A stretch of DNA of 64,000 nucleotides from Ch67 sp041395845. Its GTDB lineage: Bacteria; Pseudomonadota; Gammaproteobacteria; Pseudomonadales; Ketobacteraceae. How positions within the stretch are numbered: position 1 is the stretch's first letter; every line of letters starts with the position of its first letter. The notes under the pieces were generated by a model. It worked only from the letters and a program-made list of their open reading frames with translations. It made no database searches and was not told the DNA's origin. Made by a program: the position numbers and the translations under genes. The stretch covers positions 248,001-312,000 of the forward strand of contig JAWKZS010000003.1 in assembly GCA_041395845.1 (NCBI GenBank). Reading direction: 5' to 3'. Of this stretch, positions 1 through 8,361 are shown one piece after another.

Positions 1-183
1 CGCTTCAATCCCCGCGCACCCATGGCGTTGCCGTCGGGCATGGTGGTATTCATGTTGGTGATGCTGGGATTCGGATTTACCAATATCTTGCCGATCGCAA
101 ACATGGCCCATCTTGGCGGCTTGCTGTCGGGTTGCCTACTGGGATTTGCACTCGCCCGACTGGATATGGCTGATGATCGATGA
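1..183 (+). CDS. Rhomboid-family intramembrane protein, C-terminal fragment
   Basis: Only the last 60 codons lie in the window; the gene begins upstream. The fragment is hydrophobic and contains NMAHLGGLLSG, which matches the last catalytic-region helix of rhomboid proteases (His in the HxxG context), followed by a final membrane helix and a short charged tail. Family knowledge: rhomboids are integral-membrane serine proteases of the Ser-His dyad type. The Ser-bearing helix is outside the window, so activity cannot be judged. The stop overlaps the chrA start (ATGA), suggesting co-transcription. Confidence 0.7.
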   Translation, partial: RFNPRAPMALPSGMVVFMLVMLGFGFTNILPIANMAHLGGLLSGCLLGFALARLDMADDR

Positions 184-1379
184 GTACTGATGTAACCGCT
201 ACTACCCCATCGTGGTGGGAAGTCTTTCAGGCCTTTCTCAAACTCGGCTTCACGTCGTTTGGCGGGCCGGTGGCGCATCTGGGCTATTTCCGCGATGAAT
301 TCGTCACCCGGCGCCAATGGCTCAGCGATGCGGCTTATGCGGATCTGGTGGCGCTGTGCCAGTTTCTGCCGGGGCCGGCCAGCAGTCAGGTGGGCTTTTC
401 CCTTGGCTTGTTGCGGGGCGGCTGGCTGGGGGCGTTGATGGCCTGGCTGGCGTTTACGTTGCCCTCTGCGTTGTTGCTGATCCTGCTGGCGATGAGTGCG
501 GGCTGGTTTGGCGGCAGTGTGGGGCAGGGGATCCTGCATGGCCTCAAGCTGGTGGCCGTGGCGGTGGTGGCCCAGGCAGTGTGGGGGATGGCGCGCAGCC
601 TGTGTCCCGACCGCGAGCGGGCTACAATCGCGGTGCTGGCAGTAGCACTGGTGATCCTGCTGCCGTCGGCTATTGGCCAGATCGGTGCGATCATCGCGGG
701 TGGCTTGATCGGCCTGCGGGTATGTCGTTCGTTACCGCCATCCGCACAATCAACCCTGCTGATCCCGGTGTCCCGGCCGGTGGCGCTGATCTGCCTGGCG
801 CTGTTTGCCGCCGGGCTGGTGGCGCTGCCGCTGTGGGCTGCGGCGGCGGGTAATGCCGGATTGCAGCTGTTTGATGTGTTCTATCGGGCTGGCGCCCTGG
901 TGTTCGGCGGTGGTCATGTGGTGTTGCCACTGCTGGAAACCGGACTGGTGACCCCGGGCTGGATGTCGGCGGATCAGTTTCTGGCGGGTTACGGCCTCAC
1001 CCAGGCGATGCCGGGCCCGCTGTTCACCTTTTCTGCCTATCTGGGCTATGTCACCGAACCTGGTGGCTGGAGCGTGGCGCTGCTGTGTCTGGTGGCGATT
1101 TTTGTACCGGGCTTTCTGCTGTTGGTAGGGGCGTTGCCCTTCTGGGGAGCCTTGCGGCAAACGCCAGTGGCCCAGTCAGCCATGGCTGGCGCCAATGCAG
1201 CAGTGGTGGGAATCCTCGGGGCGGCCCTGTACGACCCGGTATGGACCAGTGCCGTGCAATCCCGCGGAGATTTCGCCATCGCCCTGGCAGCGTTCGTGTT
1301 GCTGATTGTGTGGAAGCTGGCACCGTGGAAGGTGGTGGTGCTGACCGCGCTGGCAGGCGCATTGTCCACCCTGGCGTAA
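180..1379 (+). CDS. chrA: Chromate transporter, ChrA/CHR family
   Basis: A 399-residue polytopic membrane protein with the two homologous halves typical of long-chain CHR proteins. The first half has FGGPVAHLGYF near residue 26 and a PGP motif near 64. The second has FGGGHVVLPLLE near 242 and QAMPGPLF near 275. The family exports chromate, or acts as a chromate/sulfate antiporter, in the inner membrane. The start ATG overlaps the stop of the upstream rhomboid gene by 4 nt. No chrB-like regulator is visible in the window. Transport of chromate specifically is family inference. Confidence 0.9.
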   Translation: MSTDVTATTPSWWEVFQAFLKLGFTSFGGPVAHLGYFRDEFVTRRQWLSDAAYADLVALCQFLPGPASSQVGFSLGLLRGGWLGALMAWLAFTLPSALLLILLAMSAGWFGGSVGQGILHGLKLVAVAVVAQAVWGMARSLCPDRERATIAVLAVALVILLPSAIGQIGAIIAGGLIGLRVCRSLPPSAQSTLLIPVSRPVALICLALFAAGLVALPLWAAAAGNAGLQLFDVFYRAGALVFGGGHVVLPLLETGLVTPGWMSADQFLAGYGLTQAMPGPLFTFSAYLGYVTEPGGWSVALLCLVAIFVPGFLLLVGALPFWGALRQTPVAQSAMAGANAAVVGILGAALYDPVWTSAVQSRGDFAIALAAFVLLIVWKLAPWKVVVLTALAGALSTLA

Positions 1380-1391
1380 ACGCTCAGCGGA

Positions 1392-1853
1392 TCAGGCGCC
1401 CGGTACCGGACACCAGCGTTTGCGCTTGCCACCCTGGTAGTCGTAGCCCAGTCCTGCCTTTTTCAGTTCGGTGGCCAGATTGCGCTTGCCTACATAGACA
1501 TCGGCCAGCAGACGGAAATACTTGTCCCGCTGCAGATTGCGCAGTTCCACCGGCTGGCCCGAGCGCAGCAATTCTACGGTGAATTGCTTTGCCTTGCGCG
1601 CCAGCGCCTTTTCTTCCGGGCATTTTCCGCTGATTTCCGGCGTATCCACCCCTTTTACCCGCACGCCGATGCGGTAACCGGCGATCGCCGGCCAGTCCTT
1701 GATGGTGACGCGGAAGGTATCGCCGTCGTAAATACTGGTAACTTCACTGACAATCACGTTGCCGTACTGGGCGGTTTCTGCTGCCTGGGCGGAAAGGGAA
1801 CCGGTGGTCAGCAGAAGCATCAAAAACGAAACGGTCGCGTGAAATCCGGACAT
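1392..1853 (-). CDS. Secreted thermonuclease-like (SNase-domain) protein
   Basis: 153 residues with an N-terminal signal peptide (hydrophobic stretch ending about residue 25 at an AQA-A site) followed by one staphylococcal-nuclease-like OB fold. Visible catalytic-type residues are the DGDTFRV segment, Arg in VRVKGVDTPE and the Asp-Thr-Pro-Glu motif, then the EEKALARKAK helix. The ATG at 1853 is preceded by a GAGG Shine-Dalgarno; a TTG two codons upstream is less likely. It converges on chrA with a 12-nt gap. Likely a small periplasmic or secreted Ca-dependent nuclease; substrate is inferred from the family. Confidence 0.82.
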   Translation of the reverse strand: MSGFHATVSFLMLLLTTGSLSAQAAETAQYGNVIVSEVTSIYDGDTFRVTIKDWPAIAGYRIGVRVKGVDTPEISGKCPEEKALARKAKQFTVELLRSGQPVELRNLQRDKYFRLLADVYVGKRNLATELKKAGLGYDYQGGKRKRWCPVPGA

Positions 1854-1921
1854 GCACAATCCTCGGAGGAAAACGGGGGAAACGGGCTGGAGCGAAGGGA
1901 TGCCGCGCAGCGGCAGGAAAA

Positions 1922-1998
1922 TGGCGTCCCGGAGACGATTTGAACGTCCGACCTGCCCCTTAGGAGGGGGCTGCTCTATCCAGCTGAGCTACCGGGAC
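1922..1998 (-). tRNA. tRNA-Arg (anticodon CCT)
   Basis: The reverse strand folds into a full cloverleaf: a 7-bp acceptor stem GTCCCGG/CCGGGAC, D arm GCTC...GAGC, anticodon arm GCCCC-CTCCTAA-GGGGC giving anticodon CCT (reads AGG), T arm GGACG-TTCAAAT-CGTCT, discriminator G and an encoded CCA end. A -10-like TAGAAT lies about 10 nt upstream on the minus strand. It stands alone between the nuclease gene and the divergent acyl-CoA dehydrogenase pair. Confidence 0.95.
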
Positions 1999-2031
1999 AC
2001 GAGCGCGAATTCTAAACCGTCAAACTGGCGG

Positions 2032-2074
2032 AATCCACCTTTCACCTGGCCGAAATTCTGGTTTAAGGTGGATT
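2032..2074. repeat. 10-bp perfect inverted repeat between tRNA-Arg and the acyl-CoA dehydrogenase operon
   Basis: AATCCACCTT (2032-2041) and AAGGTGGATT (2065-2074) are perfect reverse complements separated by 23 nt. They lie in the 197-nt divergent intergenic region. There is no T-tract on either side, so a terminator is unlikely; a transcription-factor site for the downstream operon is possible but unproven. Confidence 0.4.
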
Positions 2075-2195
2075 AACCTTTTGTCAGGAAAAGCGGTACT
2101 TCAGGTCAGTGACGAAGCTAGACGCAGTCATTACCATGTGAAGCCCCGTCTATACTCACTCCACCAACATCTACTGCCTACAGTTGAGGAGATCA

Positions 2196-3365
2196 ATGGA
2201 TATTCAATTCAAACCCGAAGACCTGGCATTTCGCGATGAAGTGCGCGCATTTCTCAAGGAAAAGCTGACGCCTGAATTCAAGAGTGCCGTGGTGGGCGGC
2301 CAGATCACCAAGGATGCCATCGTTGCATGGCAAAAGATCCTGTATGAAAAAGGCTGGATCGCCCCCAACTGGCCGCAGAAGTACGGCGGCACGGGCTGGA
2401 ATATCACCCAGAAATACATTTTTGAAAACGAGTGCGCCGAAGCGGGTGCACCGGCAGTGGTACCGTTTGGTCTGAAAATGGTCGGCCCGGTGATTTACAA
2501 GTTCGGCAATGATGAGCAGAAAGCTCGCTTCCTGCCGGACATCCTGCAGAGCAACGTGTGGTGGTGTCAGGGTTATTCCGAACCCGGCGCGGGTTCCGAT
2601 CTGGCGGCGCTGAAAACCAAGGCCGAGCTCGACGGTGAGCACTACGTGGTGAATGGCCAGAAAATCTGGACCACCTACGCGCAGCATGCCGACTGGATTT
2701 TCTGTCTGGTGCGTACCGATGCTAACGCCAAGAAACAGGAAGGCATTTCATTCCTGCTGATCGACATGAACACACCGGGCATTACCGTGCGCAAGATCGA
2801 TTCCATCGATAACCAGCATTCCCTCAACGAAGTGTTCTTCGACAACGTGCGTGTGCCGGTGGGAAACCGCATCGGTGAAGAAAACCAGGGCTGGACCTAC
2901 GCGAAATACCTGCTGACCCACGAGCGTACCGCGATTGCCGGTGTGCCGCAGTCGAAGAAAGCCATCCAGAGCCTGAAGGACATGGCCGCCAAGGAAATGT
3001 CCGGTGGCCGTCCGCTGCTGGAAGATCCGGTGTTCTGCGCCAAGCTGGCCAAAATCGAAGTGGATCTGATGGCGCTGGAATTCACCGAGTTGCGCGCCAT
3101 TGCAAGCCTGGCGTCGGGCGCGGCACCGGGGCCCGAATCCTCGATCCTGAAAATCCGCGGTACCGAAATCCAGCAGGCGCTGTCGGAACTGGCGGTGGAA
3201 GTGTGCGGCCATTATGCCCATGCCCTGAACGTCGAAACGCCGATCGGCAACGACTATGCCTGGGGCGTGTCTGCCAAATATCTGTATGGCCGTGCGTCCA
3301 CCATTTACGGTGGTTCCAACGAAGTGCAGAAAAATATCATCGCCAAAGCGGTACTGGGTCTGTAA
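2196..3365 (+). CDS. Acyl-CoA dehydrogenase, probable catalytic subunit of a pair
   Basis: 389 residues with the standard ACAD order: N-terminal helical domain, beta-barrel middle domain (QGYSEPGAGSD and IWTTYAQHADW, FAD/substrate contacts) and C-terminal helical domain ending IYGGSNEVQKNI. The usual medium-chain base in YEGT is Gly here, but LTHERTA near residue 245 carries a Glu where isovaleryl-CoA-dehydrogenase-type enzymes place theirs. The start at 2196 follows TGAGGAGA; an upstream in-frame TTG lacks such support. It is followed after 12 nt by a second ACAD, a tandem layout resembling pimeloyl-CoA dehydrogenase PimC/PimD pairs. Substrate unknown. Confidence 0.88.
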   Translation: MDIQFKPEDLAFRDEVRAFLKEKLTPEFKSAVVGGQITKDAIVAWQKILYEKGWIAPNWPQKYGGTGWNITQKYIFENECAEAGAPAVVPFGLKMVGPVIYKFGNDEQKARFLPDILQSNVWWCQGYSEPGAGSDLAALKTKAELDGEHYVVNGQKIWTTYAQHADWIFCLVRTDANAKKQEGISFLLIDMNTPGITVRKIDSIDNQHSLNEVFFDNVRVPVGNRIGEENQGWTYAKYLLTHERTAIAGVPQSKKAIQSLKDMAAKEMSGGRPLLEDPVFCAKLAKIEVDLMALEFTELRAIASLASGAAPGPESSILKIRGTEIQQALSELAVEVCGHYAHALNVETPIGNDYAWGVSAKYLYGRASTIYGGSNEVQKNIIAKAVLGL

Positions 3366-3377
3366 GGGGGCTGAACC

Positions 3378-4508
3378 ATGGATTTCAATTATTCCGAAGA
3401 ACAGAATCTGCTGGCGGACAGCGTTACCAAGTTCATCCAGAACGATTACAGCTACGAAGCGCGGCGCAAGTGTACGGCGTCGGCGGATGGTTTTGATCGC
3501 GCCACCTGGAATACTTTCGCCGAGCTGGGCTGGCTGGCCGTGCCGTTTTCTGAAGACGATGGCGGCATCGGTGGTGGCCCCATCGAAACCATGATCGTGA
3601 TGGAAGAATTCGGCAAAGGTCTGGTGGTGGAGCCCTATGTCTCCAGTGTGATTCTGGCAGGCACTGCGCTGAAAGCAGTAGGCAATGCCGACCAGAAAGC
3701 CGAACTGATCGGTGGCATCATCGATGGCAGCCGCATGCTGACGCTGGCGTACTTCGAGCCCCAATCCCGCTTCGATCTGTTCGATGTCAAAACCACCGCG
3801 AAGAAAGACGGTGGCAACTACGTCATCAACGGCAGCAAAGGTCTGGTGTTGAACGGCGCAACCGCGGACACCCTGATCGTGTCAGTGCGTACCAGCGGTG
3901 AGCAGCGTGATGAAACCGGTGTCAGTCTGCTGATCGTGCCGGCCAATGCGGCGGGCGTCAGCATCACCAGCTATCCCACTCTGGATGGCCATCGCGCAGC
4001 AGAAGTGCAATTCAGCAATGTCACGGTACCTGCCAGCGCGCTGCTGGGCGCCGAAGGTCAGGGCGTTGCCGTGCTGCAGCAGGTAGCAGACACCGCGAAT
4101 CTGGCACTGTGCGCCGAAGCTGTAGGCATGATGGAAAAGCTGTACAAGGAAACCGTGGAATACACCAAGACCCGCAAGCAGTTTGGTGTGGCTATCGCGG
4201 TGTTCCAGGCGCTGCAGCACCGCATGGTGGACATGTTCACCCTGCATGCGGAATGCAAGTCGCTGTTGCTGCGTGCCGTCATGACCGCTGCCAGTGGTGA
4301 CGCGGATGCCCGTCGCAACATTTCAGCGCTGAAGTATGCCATCGCGACCAAGGGCCAGAAGGTGGCCCATGAAGCAGTGCAGATCTTTGGCGGCATGGGT
4401 ATGACCGACGAGATGAGTGTGGGCATGTACCTGAAGCGTATCAACATGATCAATACCCTGTTTGGTAATGGGGATTATCATCTGCAGCAGTTCATCGCCG
4501 CGGCCTGA
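3378..4508 (+). CDS. Acyl-CoA dehydrogenase, second (small/PimD-like) subunit
   Basis: 376 residues with an ACAD fold: N-terminal helices, LDGHRAAEVQFSNV in the middle domain and a C-terminal domain with VQIFGGMGMTDE, a strong FAD-adenine-binding family motif. It ends FGNGDYHLQQF in place of the catalytic YEGT-type segment, and the helix carrying the alternative Glu in its partner reads DTANLAL here. The likely reading is a structural or partner subunit in a heteromer with the upstream enzyme. The two genes form an operon closed by the terminator at 4528. Subunit roles are inference. Confidence 0.85.
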   Translation: MDFNYSEEQNLLADSVTKFIQNDYSYEARRKCTASADGFDRATWNTFAELGWLAVPFSEDDGGIGGGPIETMIVMEEFGKGLVVEPYVSSVILAGTALKAVGNADQKAELIGGIIDGSRMLTLAYFEPQSRFDLFDVKTTAKKDGGNYVINGSKGLVLNGATADTLIVSVRTSGEQRDETGVSLLIVPANAAGVSITSYPTLDGHRAAEVQFSNVTVPASALLGAEGQGVAVLQQVADTANLALCAEAVGMMEKLYKETVEYTKTRKQFGVAIAVFQALQHRMVDMFTLHAECKSLLLRAVMTAASGDADARRNISALKYAIATKGQKVAHEAVQIFGGMGMTDEMSVGMYLKRINMINTLFGNGDYHLQQFIAAA

Positions 4509-4527
4509 CGTTACGCGCGTTACAATC

Positions 4528-4563
4528 AAACCCGCAGCGGGTAAAACCGGTGCGGGTTTTTTA
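4528..4563 (+). terminator. Rho-independent terminator after the acyl-CoA dehydrogenase operon
   Basis: A perfect 9-bp stem AAACCCGCA/TGCGGGTTT (4528-4536 with 4551-4559) with a 14-nt loop, continued by a run of T residues. Confidence 0.85.
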
Positions 4564-4637
4564 TTGCCCTCGCGCAGCCATAGGCCCCTGTTGTATCCTG
4601 TTTGCATTGCCATTTTCTGAGTTGGATACTTGCCGGG

Positions 4638-5606
4638 ATGCTTGATACCAAACCGCTACTGTTCCGTTCCGGAACCGATTTTCCTGCCATTACCCGTGGC
4701 CCGCTGGCGATACTGCAGGTCAATCTGGGCTATCTGTGCAATCTCAGCTGCACCCACTGTCATGTCAACGCCGGCCCCCAGCGCACTGAATTGATGGACG
4801 ATGCGACCCTGAACGATGTGTTGCGCGTACTGGAAACCCATCGCATGCAGACGCTGGATCTGACCGGTGGCGCACCGGAACTGCATCCGCGTTTTCGTGA
4901 TCTGGTTACGGCGGCACGTGCGCTCGATATTGATGTAATCGATCGCTGCAATCTGACCGTACTGGATGAACCGGGCCAGGAAACCCTGGGGGAATTTCTG
5001 GCGCAGCAGCGGGTGAAGGTGGTGGCGTCCTTGCCTTGCTACAGCCAGAAGAATGTCGACGCCCAGCGTGGTAAAGGCGTGTTTGAACGTTCCATTGCCG
5101 GGTTGCAGCAGCTTAACGCGCTGGGTTACGGCCAGCCGGATTCCGGCTTGCAGCTGGACCTGGTGTACAACCCTGGCGGCGCTTTTCTGCCGCCGTCCCA
5201 GCAAAAACTCGAAGCGGATTACAAGCAGCGCCTGTGGGATGATTTTGGCGTTCGCTTCAACCATCTACTGACGCTCACCAACATGCCGATCAGCCGGTTC
5301 GGCGCTGTGCTGCTGGCCAAGGGCCAGTTCGATGATTACATGCAGTTGCTGCGCGACAACTATGCACCGGCGAACCTGGACGGTGTCATGTGTCGCACCA
5401 CCGTCAGCGTGGACTGGCAGGGCAATCTGTATGATTGCGATTTCAACCAGATGCTCGATCTGCCCCTGGCGAGTGCCAGCGGAAGCCGCAGAAAAATTGG
5501 CGACCTGCTGACAACCTCCCTCAATGGTGAAGCAATTGTGGTGGCCGATCATTGTTACGGTTGTACGGCGGGACAGGGCAGCAGCTGCGGCGGCGCCCTG
5601 AGTTGA
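4638..5606 (+). CDS. arsS: Arsenosugar biosynthesis radical SAM protein ArsS-like
   Basis: 322 residues. The radical SAM cluster motif CNLSCTHCH lies near residue 35, followed by DLTGGAPELHP typical of the SAM-binding region. The C-terminal DUF3641-like region has VMCRTTVSVDW, YDCDFNQ and CYGCTAGQGSSCGG, whose cysteines probably bind auxiliary Fe-S clusters. ArsS enzymes join a 5'-deoxyadenosyl group to dimethylarsenic compounds on the way to arsenosugars. The next two genes are the glycosyltransferase partners usually found with it. The ATG at 4638 has a weak ribosome site; a TTG at 4602 would add 12 residues. No arsM methyltransferase is in the window. Confidence 0.82.
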   Translation: MLDTKPLLFRSGTDFPAITRGPLAILQVNLGYLCNLSCTHCHVNAGPQRTELMDDATLNDVLRVLETHRMQTLDLTGGAPELHPRFRDLVTAARALDIDVIDRCNLTVLDEPGQETLGEFLAQQRVKVVASLPCYSQKNVDAQRGKGVFERSIAGLQQLNALGYGQPDSGLQLDLVYNPGGAFLPPSQQKLEADYKQRLWDDFGVRFNHLLTLTNMPISRFGAVLLAKGQFDDYMQLLRDNYAPANLDGVMCRTTVSVDWQGNLYDCDFNQMLDLPLASASGSRRKIGDLLTTSLNGEAIVVADHCYGCTAGQGSSCGGALS

Positions 5607-5607
5607 A

Positions 5608-6312
5608 GTGGTCATCGACGTGGATAATCGTTTGCAGGGCAGCATCATTATTCCTGTGCTGAATGAAGCCACGCAAATTGCGATGCGCCTGCAGGATCTG
5701 CGTGCGCAGATGGGTGCGGGCTGGCAAATCATTGTCGTGGATGGTGGCAGCACGGACGATACTGTGGAGCAGGCGCGCGCTGGTTGCGATCAGCTGGTGC
5801 AATCCGTCCGTGGCCGCAGTACACAAATGAATGCGGGTGCCGCGGTTGCCGCAGGCGAACTGCTGGTGTTCCTCCATGCCGATACCCGTCTGCCGGTTGA
5901 TATTGCTGTACAGATGCAGATGTTTCTGCAGAGCGGTCGTCAGTGGGGGCGTTTCGATGCCCGTCTCGACGGTGATCATCCGCTGTTTCGCATGATCGGC
6001 TTCATGATGAATCTGCGTTCGCGCCTCACCGGCATTGCCACCGGGGATCAGGTGTTTTTCATGCGCCGGGATTTCTTTCGGCAACTGAATGGCTTTGCGC
6101 CCATTCCGCTCATGGAGGACGTTGAGTTTTCCCGTCGCGCCTGTCGTATCAGTCGCCCCTGGTGCAGTCGTGCCCAGGTCACCACGTCCGCACGCAAGTG
6201 GCAACAAAGCGGCATTCTACGCACCATGGTGTTGATGTGGTGGATTCGTCTGGCGTACTTTGTCGGTGTGCCGCCGTCGGTACTGCATCGCTGGTATTAT
6301 TCTTCCCCATGA
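5608..6312 (+). CDS. GT2-family glycosyltransferase, arsenosugar-associated (TIGR04283 type)
   Basis: 234 residues with a GT-A fold: SIIIPVLNEA at the N-terminus, VVDGGSTDDT (nucleotide-binding Asp), FLHADTRLP as the DxD-like metal motif, GDQVFFMRR and LMEDVEFSRR. A hydrophobic C-terminus (MVLMWWIRLAYFVG) may lie against the membrane. It starts with GTG one nucleotide after the arsS stop and its stop overlaps the next ATG, so the three genes form one operon. Assignment to the arsenosugar subfamily rests on the motif pattern plus context; the sugar donor is unknown. Confidence 0.78.
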   Translation: MVIDVDNRLQGSIIIPVLNEATQIAMRLQDLRAQMGAGWQIIVVDGGSTDDTVEQARAGCDQLVQSVRGRSTQMNAGAAVAAGELLVFLHADTRLPVDIAVQMQMFLQSGRQWGRFDARLDGDHPLFRMIGFMMNLRSRLTGIATGDQVFFMRRDFFRQLNGFAPIPLMEDVEFSRRACRISRPWCSRAQVTTSARKWQQSGILRTMVLMWWIRLAYFVGVPPSVLHRWYYSSP

Positions 6313-6926
6313 CAACCCTGATCCAGATTTTTGCCAAGGCCGCCGTTGCGGGTGCCGTGAAGACCCGACTTGCGCGCGATGTCGGTGACGCAGCGGCGTT
6401 GCGTATTCATCAGCGCCTGTGCCGCCATGTGGTGGAACAGTGTGTGGCGGCCGGAGCCGATGCAGTGGAAATCTGGGCCGCACTGGATAGTCAGGATGGG
6501 TTTCTGCATGCATTTGGTTTGCCGGTGTATGAACAGCAGGGCAGGGAGCTGGGTACCCGGCTGGATTTTGCCATGCGGCACGGCCTGGCCCGCCATCGCC
6601 GGGTAGTGATTGTGGGCGCCGATGTTTATTCATTGCACGCCGCCTATCTGCAGCAGGCGCTGACGGCACTGCAGACCAGCGAAATTGTCATCGGGCCGGC
6701 ACTCGATGGCGGCTACGTGCTGGTCGGTGCCAGCCGCTCGTTACCAGTGGTGTTTCAGGATATTCCGTGGGGAACCCATGAGGTGATGGGCGCGACGCTG
6801 GATCGTTTGTTGTCGAACATGATCAGTTTCGAACTGCTGCCGGAGCGTTGGGATATTGACACGCTGGATGATATCCGTCGCCACGCCCCTGCGTTACTGG
6901 ATGAAATCGATCAGGACAGTTTATAA
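6309..6926 (+). CDS. DUF2064/TIGR04282-type nucleotidyl- or glycosyltransferase, arsenosugar cluster
   Basis: 205 residues with an N-terminal IQIFAKAAVAGAVKTRLA, the P-loop-like K-TRL motif of this CofC/MobA-like family, then VVIVGADVYSLHA and IGPALDGGYVLVG. The ATG at 6309 overlaps the previous stop (ATGA); an upstream extension of the frame is not needed. Together with arsS and the GT2 gene it completes a conserved three-gene arrangement. It ends on TTATAA, which also contains the stop of the convergent flgZ. Confidence 0.78.
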   Translation: MTTLIQIFAKAAVAGAVKTRLARDVGDAAALRIHQRLCRHVVEQCVAAGADAVEIWAALDSQDGFLHAFGLPVYEQQGRELGTRLDFAMRHGLARHRRVVIVGADVYSLHAAYLQQALTALQTSEIVIGPALDGGYVLVGASRSLPVVFQDIPWGTHEVMGATLDRLLSNMISFELLPERWDIDTLDDIRRHAPALLDEIDQDSL

Positions 6927-7688
6927 CCGCTGCTTGCGTTGCACACCAGTGACATAACGACTCAGTGCGCGCTGGGTATTGCCGTCCAGTTCCTCGAATT
7001 GCACACCCATAAACGTGACATCCAGGTCCGGATCGTATTGCCAGTGCATTAGCCGGCCGCGGCAGACGATGGGAGTGCCGTCGCTGAGGACAAAATGGCA
7101 CGAGGTGTATTCTTCCCCCCGGGTGGGACGGGGTTTGATGACGCCAGGTATCCGCAGTCGCAAACCACTGGCAGACAGATCGGCAATGGTACCGGCCATG
7201 GGCGGTTTCTCGGGATGGGTAAGGGCCACCTTGATCGGATGCGCCTGGCTCATCTTTACCCGGAACGCATCCCGCATCTGTACCTGTTCGATGCCCTTGG
7301 GAAATTCGAACCAGTGTTTCTGCTGATCCCCTACGCCTTCCGACGTTTTCCACTGGGATTCAAACTGGTGACGCACACCACCGTGGCTCAGTGAAAACTG
7401 GATCGATATCCCGGCACTCAGGCGCTTGTTGGCTTCCGCTGGCAGCAGGGGATCAATAGCGAAGGTTCGCGATTTGCTGTCTACCGCAACGATGCCGGTG
7501 GACGTTTTCAGGCTGCGGCGCGGATTCCCCCCTTTGATGGCCAGTTCAGCCGTGACAAGATGGTTTTCCGCCTGATACTGGCGCAACAGATCCCCGATAT
7601 CGGAAACCCGGTGTTTGACGCTGCGTGTGGACTGGGGGCCTGAACCGTTGTTCTGGCCAAACAGTTTGCCAAGAAGGCTTGAAAGCAT
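6921..7688 (-). CDS. flgZ: PilZ-domain flagellar brake protein (YcgR/FlgZ type)
   Basis: 255 residues: an N-terminal YcgR-type beta domain (about 20-130) and a C-terminal PilZ domain with RDAFRVKM (the RxxxR c-di-GMP switch) and DLSASGLRLR (the D/N-x-S-x-x-G motif), ending VTFMGVQFEEL. In Pseudomonas FlgZ binds c-di-GMP and slows the motor through the stators. The start at 7688 follows an AGGGGC ribosome site; the frame stays open upstream but that part looks non-coding. It lies downstream of flgM and flgN on the same strand, the same order as in P. aeruginosa. Confidence 0.85.
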   Translation of the reverse strand: MLSSLLGKLFGQNNGSGPQSTRSVKHRVSDIGDLLRQYQAENHLVTAELAIKGGNPRRSLKTSTGIVAVDSKSRTFAIDPLLPAEANKRLSAGISIQFSLSHGGVRHQFESQWKTSEGVGDQQKHWFEFPKGIEQVQMRDAFRVKMSQAHPIKVALTHPEKPPMAGTIADLSASGLRLRIPGVIKPRPTRGEEYTSCHFVLSDGTPIVCRGRLMHWQYDPDLDVTFMGVQFEELDGNTQRALSRYVTGVQRKQRL

Positions 7689-7747
7689 GCCCCTGGGGCC
7701 TCGGCCTGACGATGATTCTGTAAAGTGTAGCAGCTGCTGTCGTGATA

Positions 7748-8245
7748 TCAGGCGGTGGCAAGGACCCGCTGACTGACACCCATGCTGCGACGGCCATTGG
7801 CCTGGTACACCGTGGGCTGGCCGTTGTTGCCGCGGATGATGACCATGAGCCGCTCGATGGCATTTTGGGAGTGCGCCAGAATCTTGCCATTGATCTTGTT
7901 GAGTCGGGCACAGGTGTTCATGGTGTCGGACAGGGATTCCCACAGGCGGGTGAACTTGTCCTTCCAGGCAGAAGGCACATGATTCAGAAACGTCATGAAG
8001 CCGGCCCGGTCGGCGGCGAACCCCATGCTTTCCATTAAATGCTTGCGCTCGTTGTCGGCCTGATCCAGTTGCAGCAGCAGTTGGGTTTTTTCCCTGACGG
8101 TTTGCTGATAGGCAGGATATTGCCGCAGTTCGAGGTTACGTTTTTCCTCCTGCAGCAGGGCTTTCAGGCGGGTAGCAAGGGCCAGATCGTGCTCAAGGGC
8201 CTGCAAAAGCTGTTGTGCGACCTTGGGTGATACGTTGGTGGACAT
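7748..8245 (-). CDS. flgN: Flagellar export chaperone FlgN
   Basis: 165 residues, largely alpha-helical, with a long heptad-rich segment (ALEHDLALATRLKALLQEEKR) and a second C-terminal helix region with ARLNKINGKIL. FlgN chaperones the hook-filament junction proteins FlgK and FlgL to the export apparatus. Position between flgM and flgZ supports the call. The last 20 or so residues are probably unstructured. Confidence 0.85.
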   Translation of the reverse strand: MSTNVSPKVAQQLLQALEHDLALATRLKALLQEEKRNLELRQYPAYQQTVREKTQLLLQLDQADNERKHLMESMGFAADRAGFMTFLNHVPSAWKDKFTRLWESLSDTMNTCARLNKINGKILAHSQNAIERLMVIIRGNNGQPTVYQANGRRSMGVSQRVLATA

Positions 8246-8361
8246 GTCTGACTCCCGATGAATTTGACACTCAGCGGATCAGAGCAATATGTGTGCCAGA
8301 ATTGAAAATGATGGAAGAGCTGGAGGAGTGGAGAAGGGCGATCAGATGCAGTAAGAAAATC

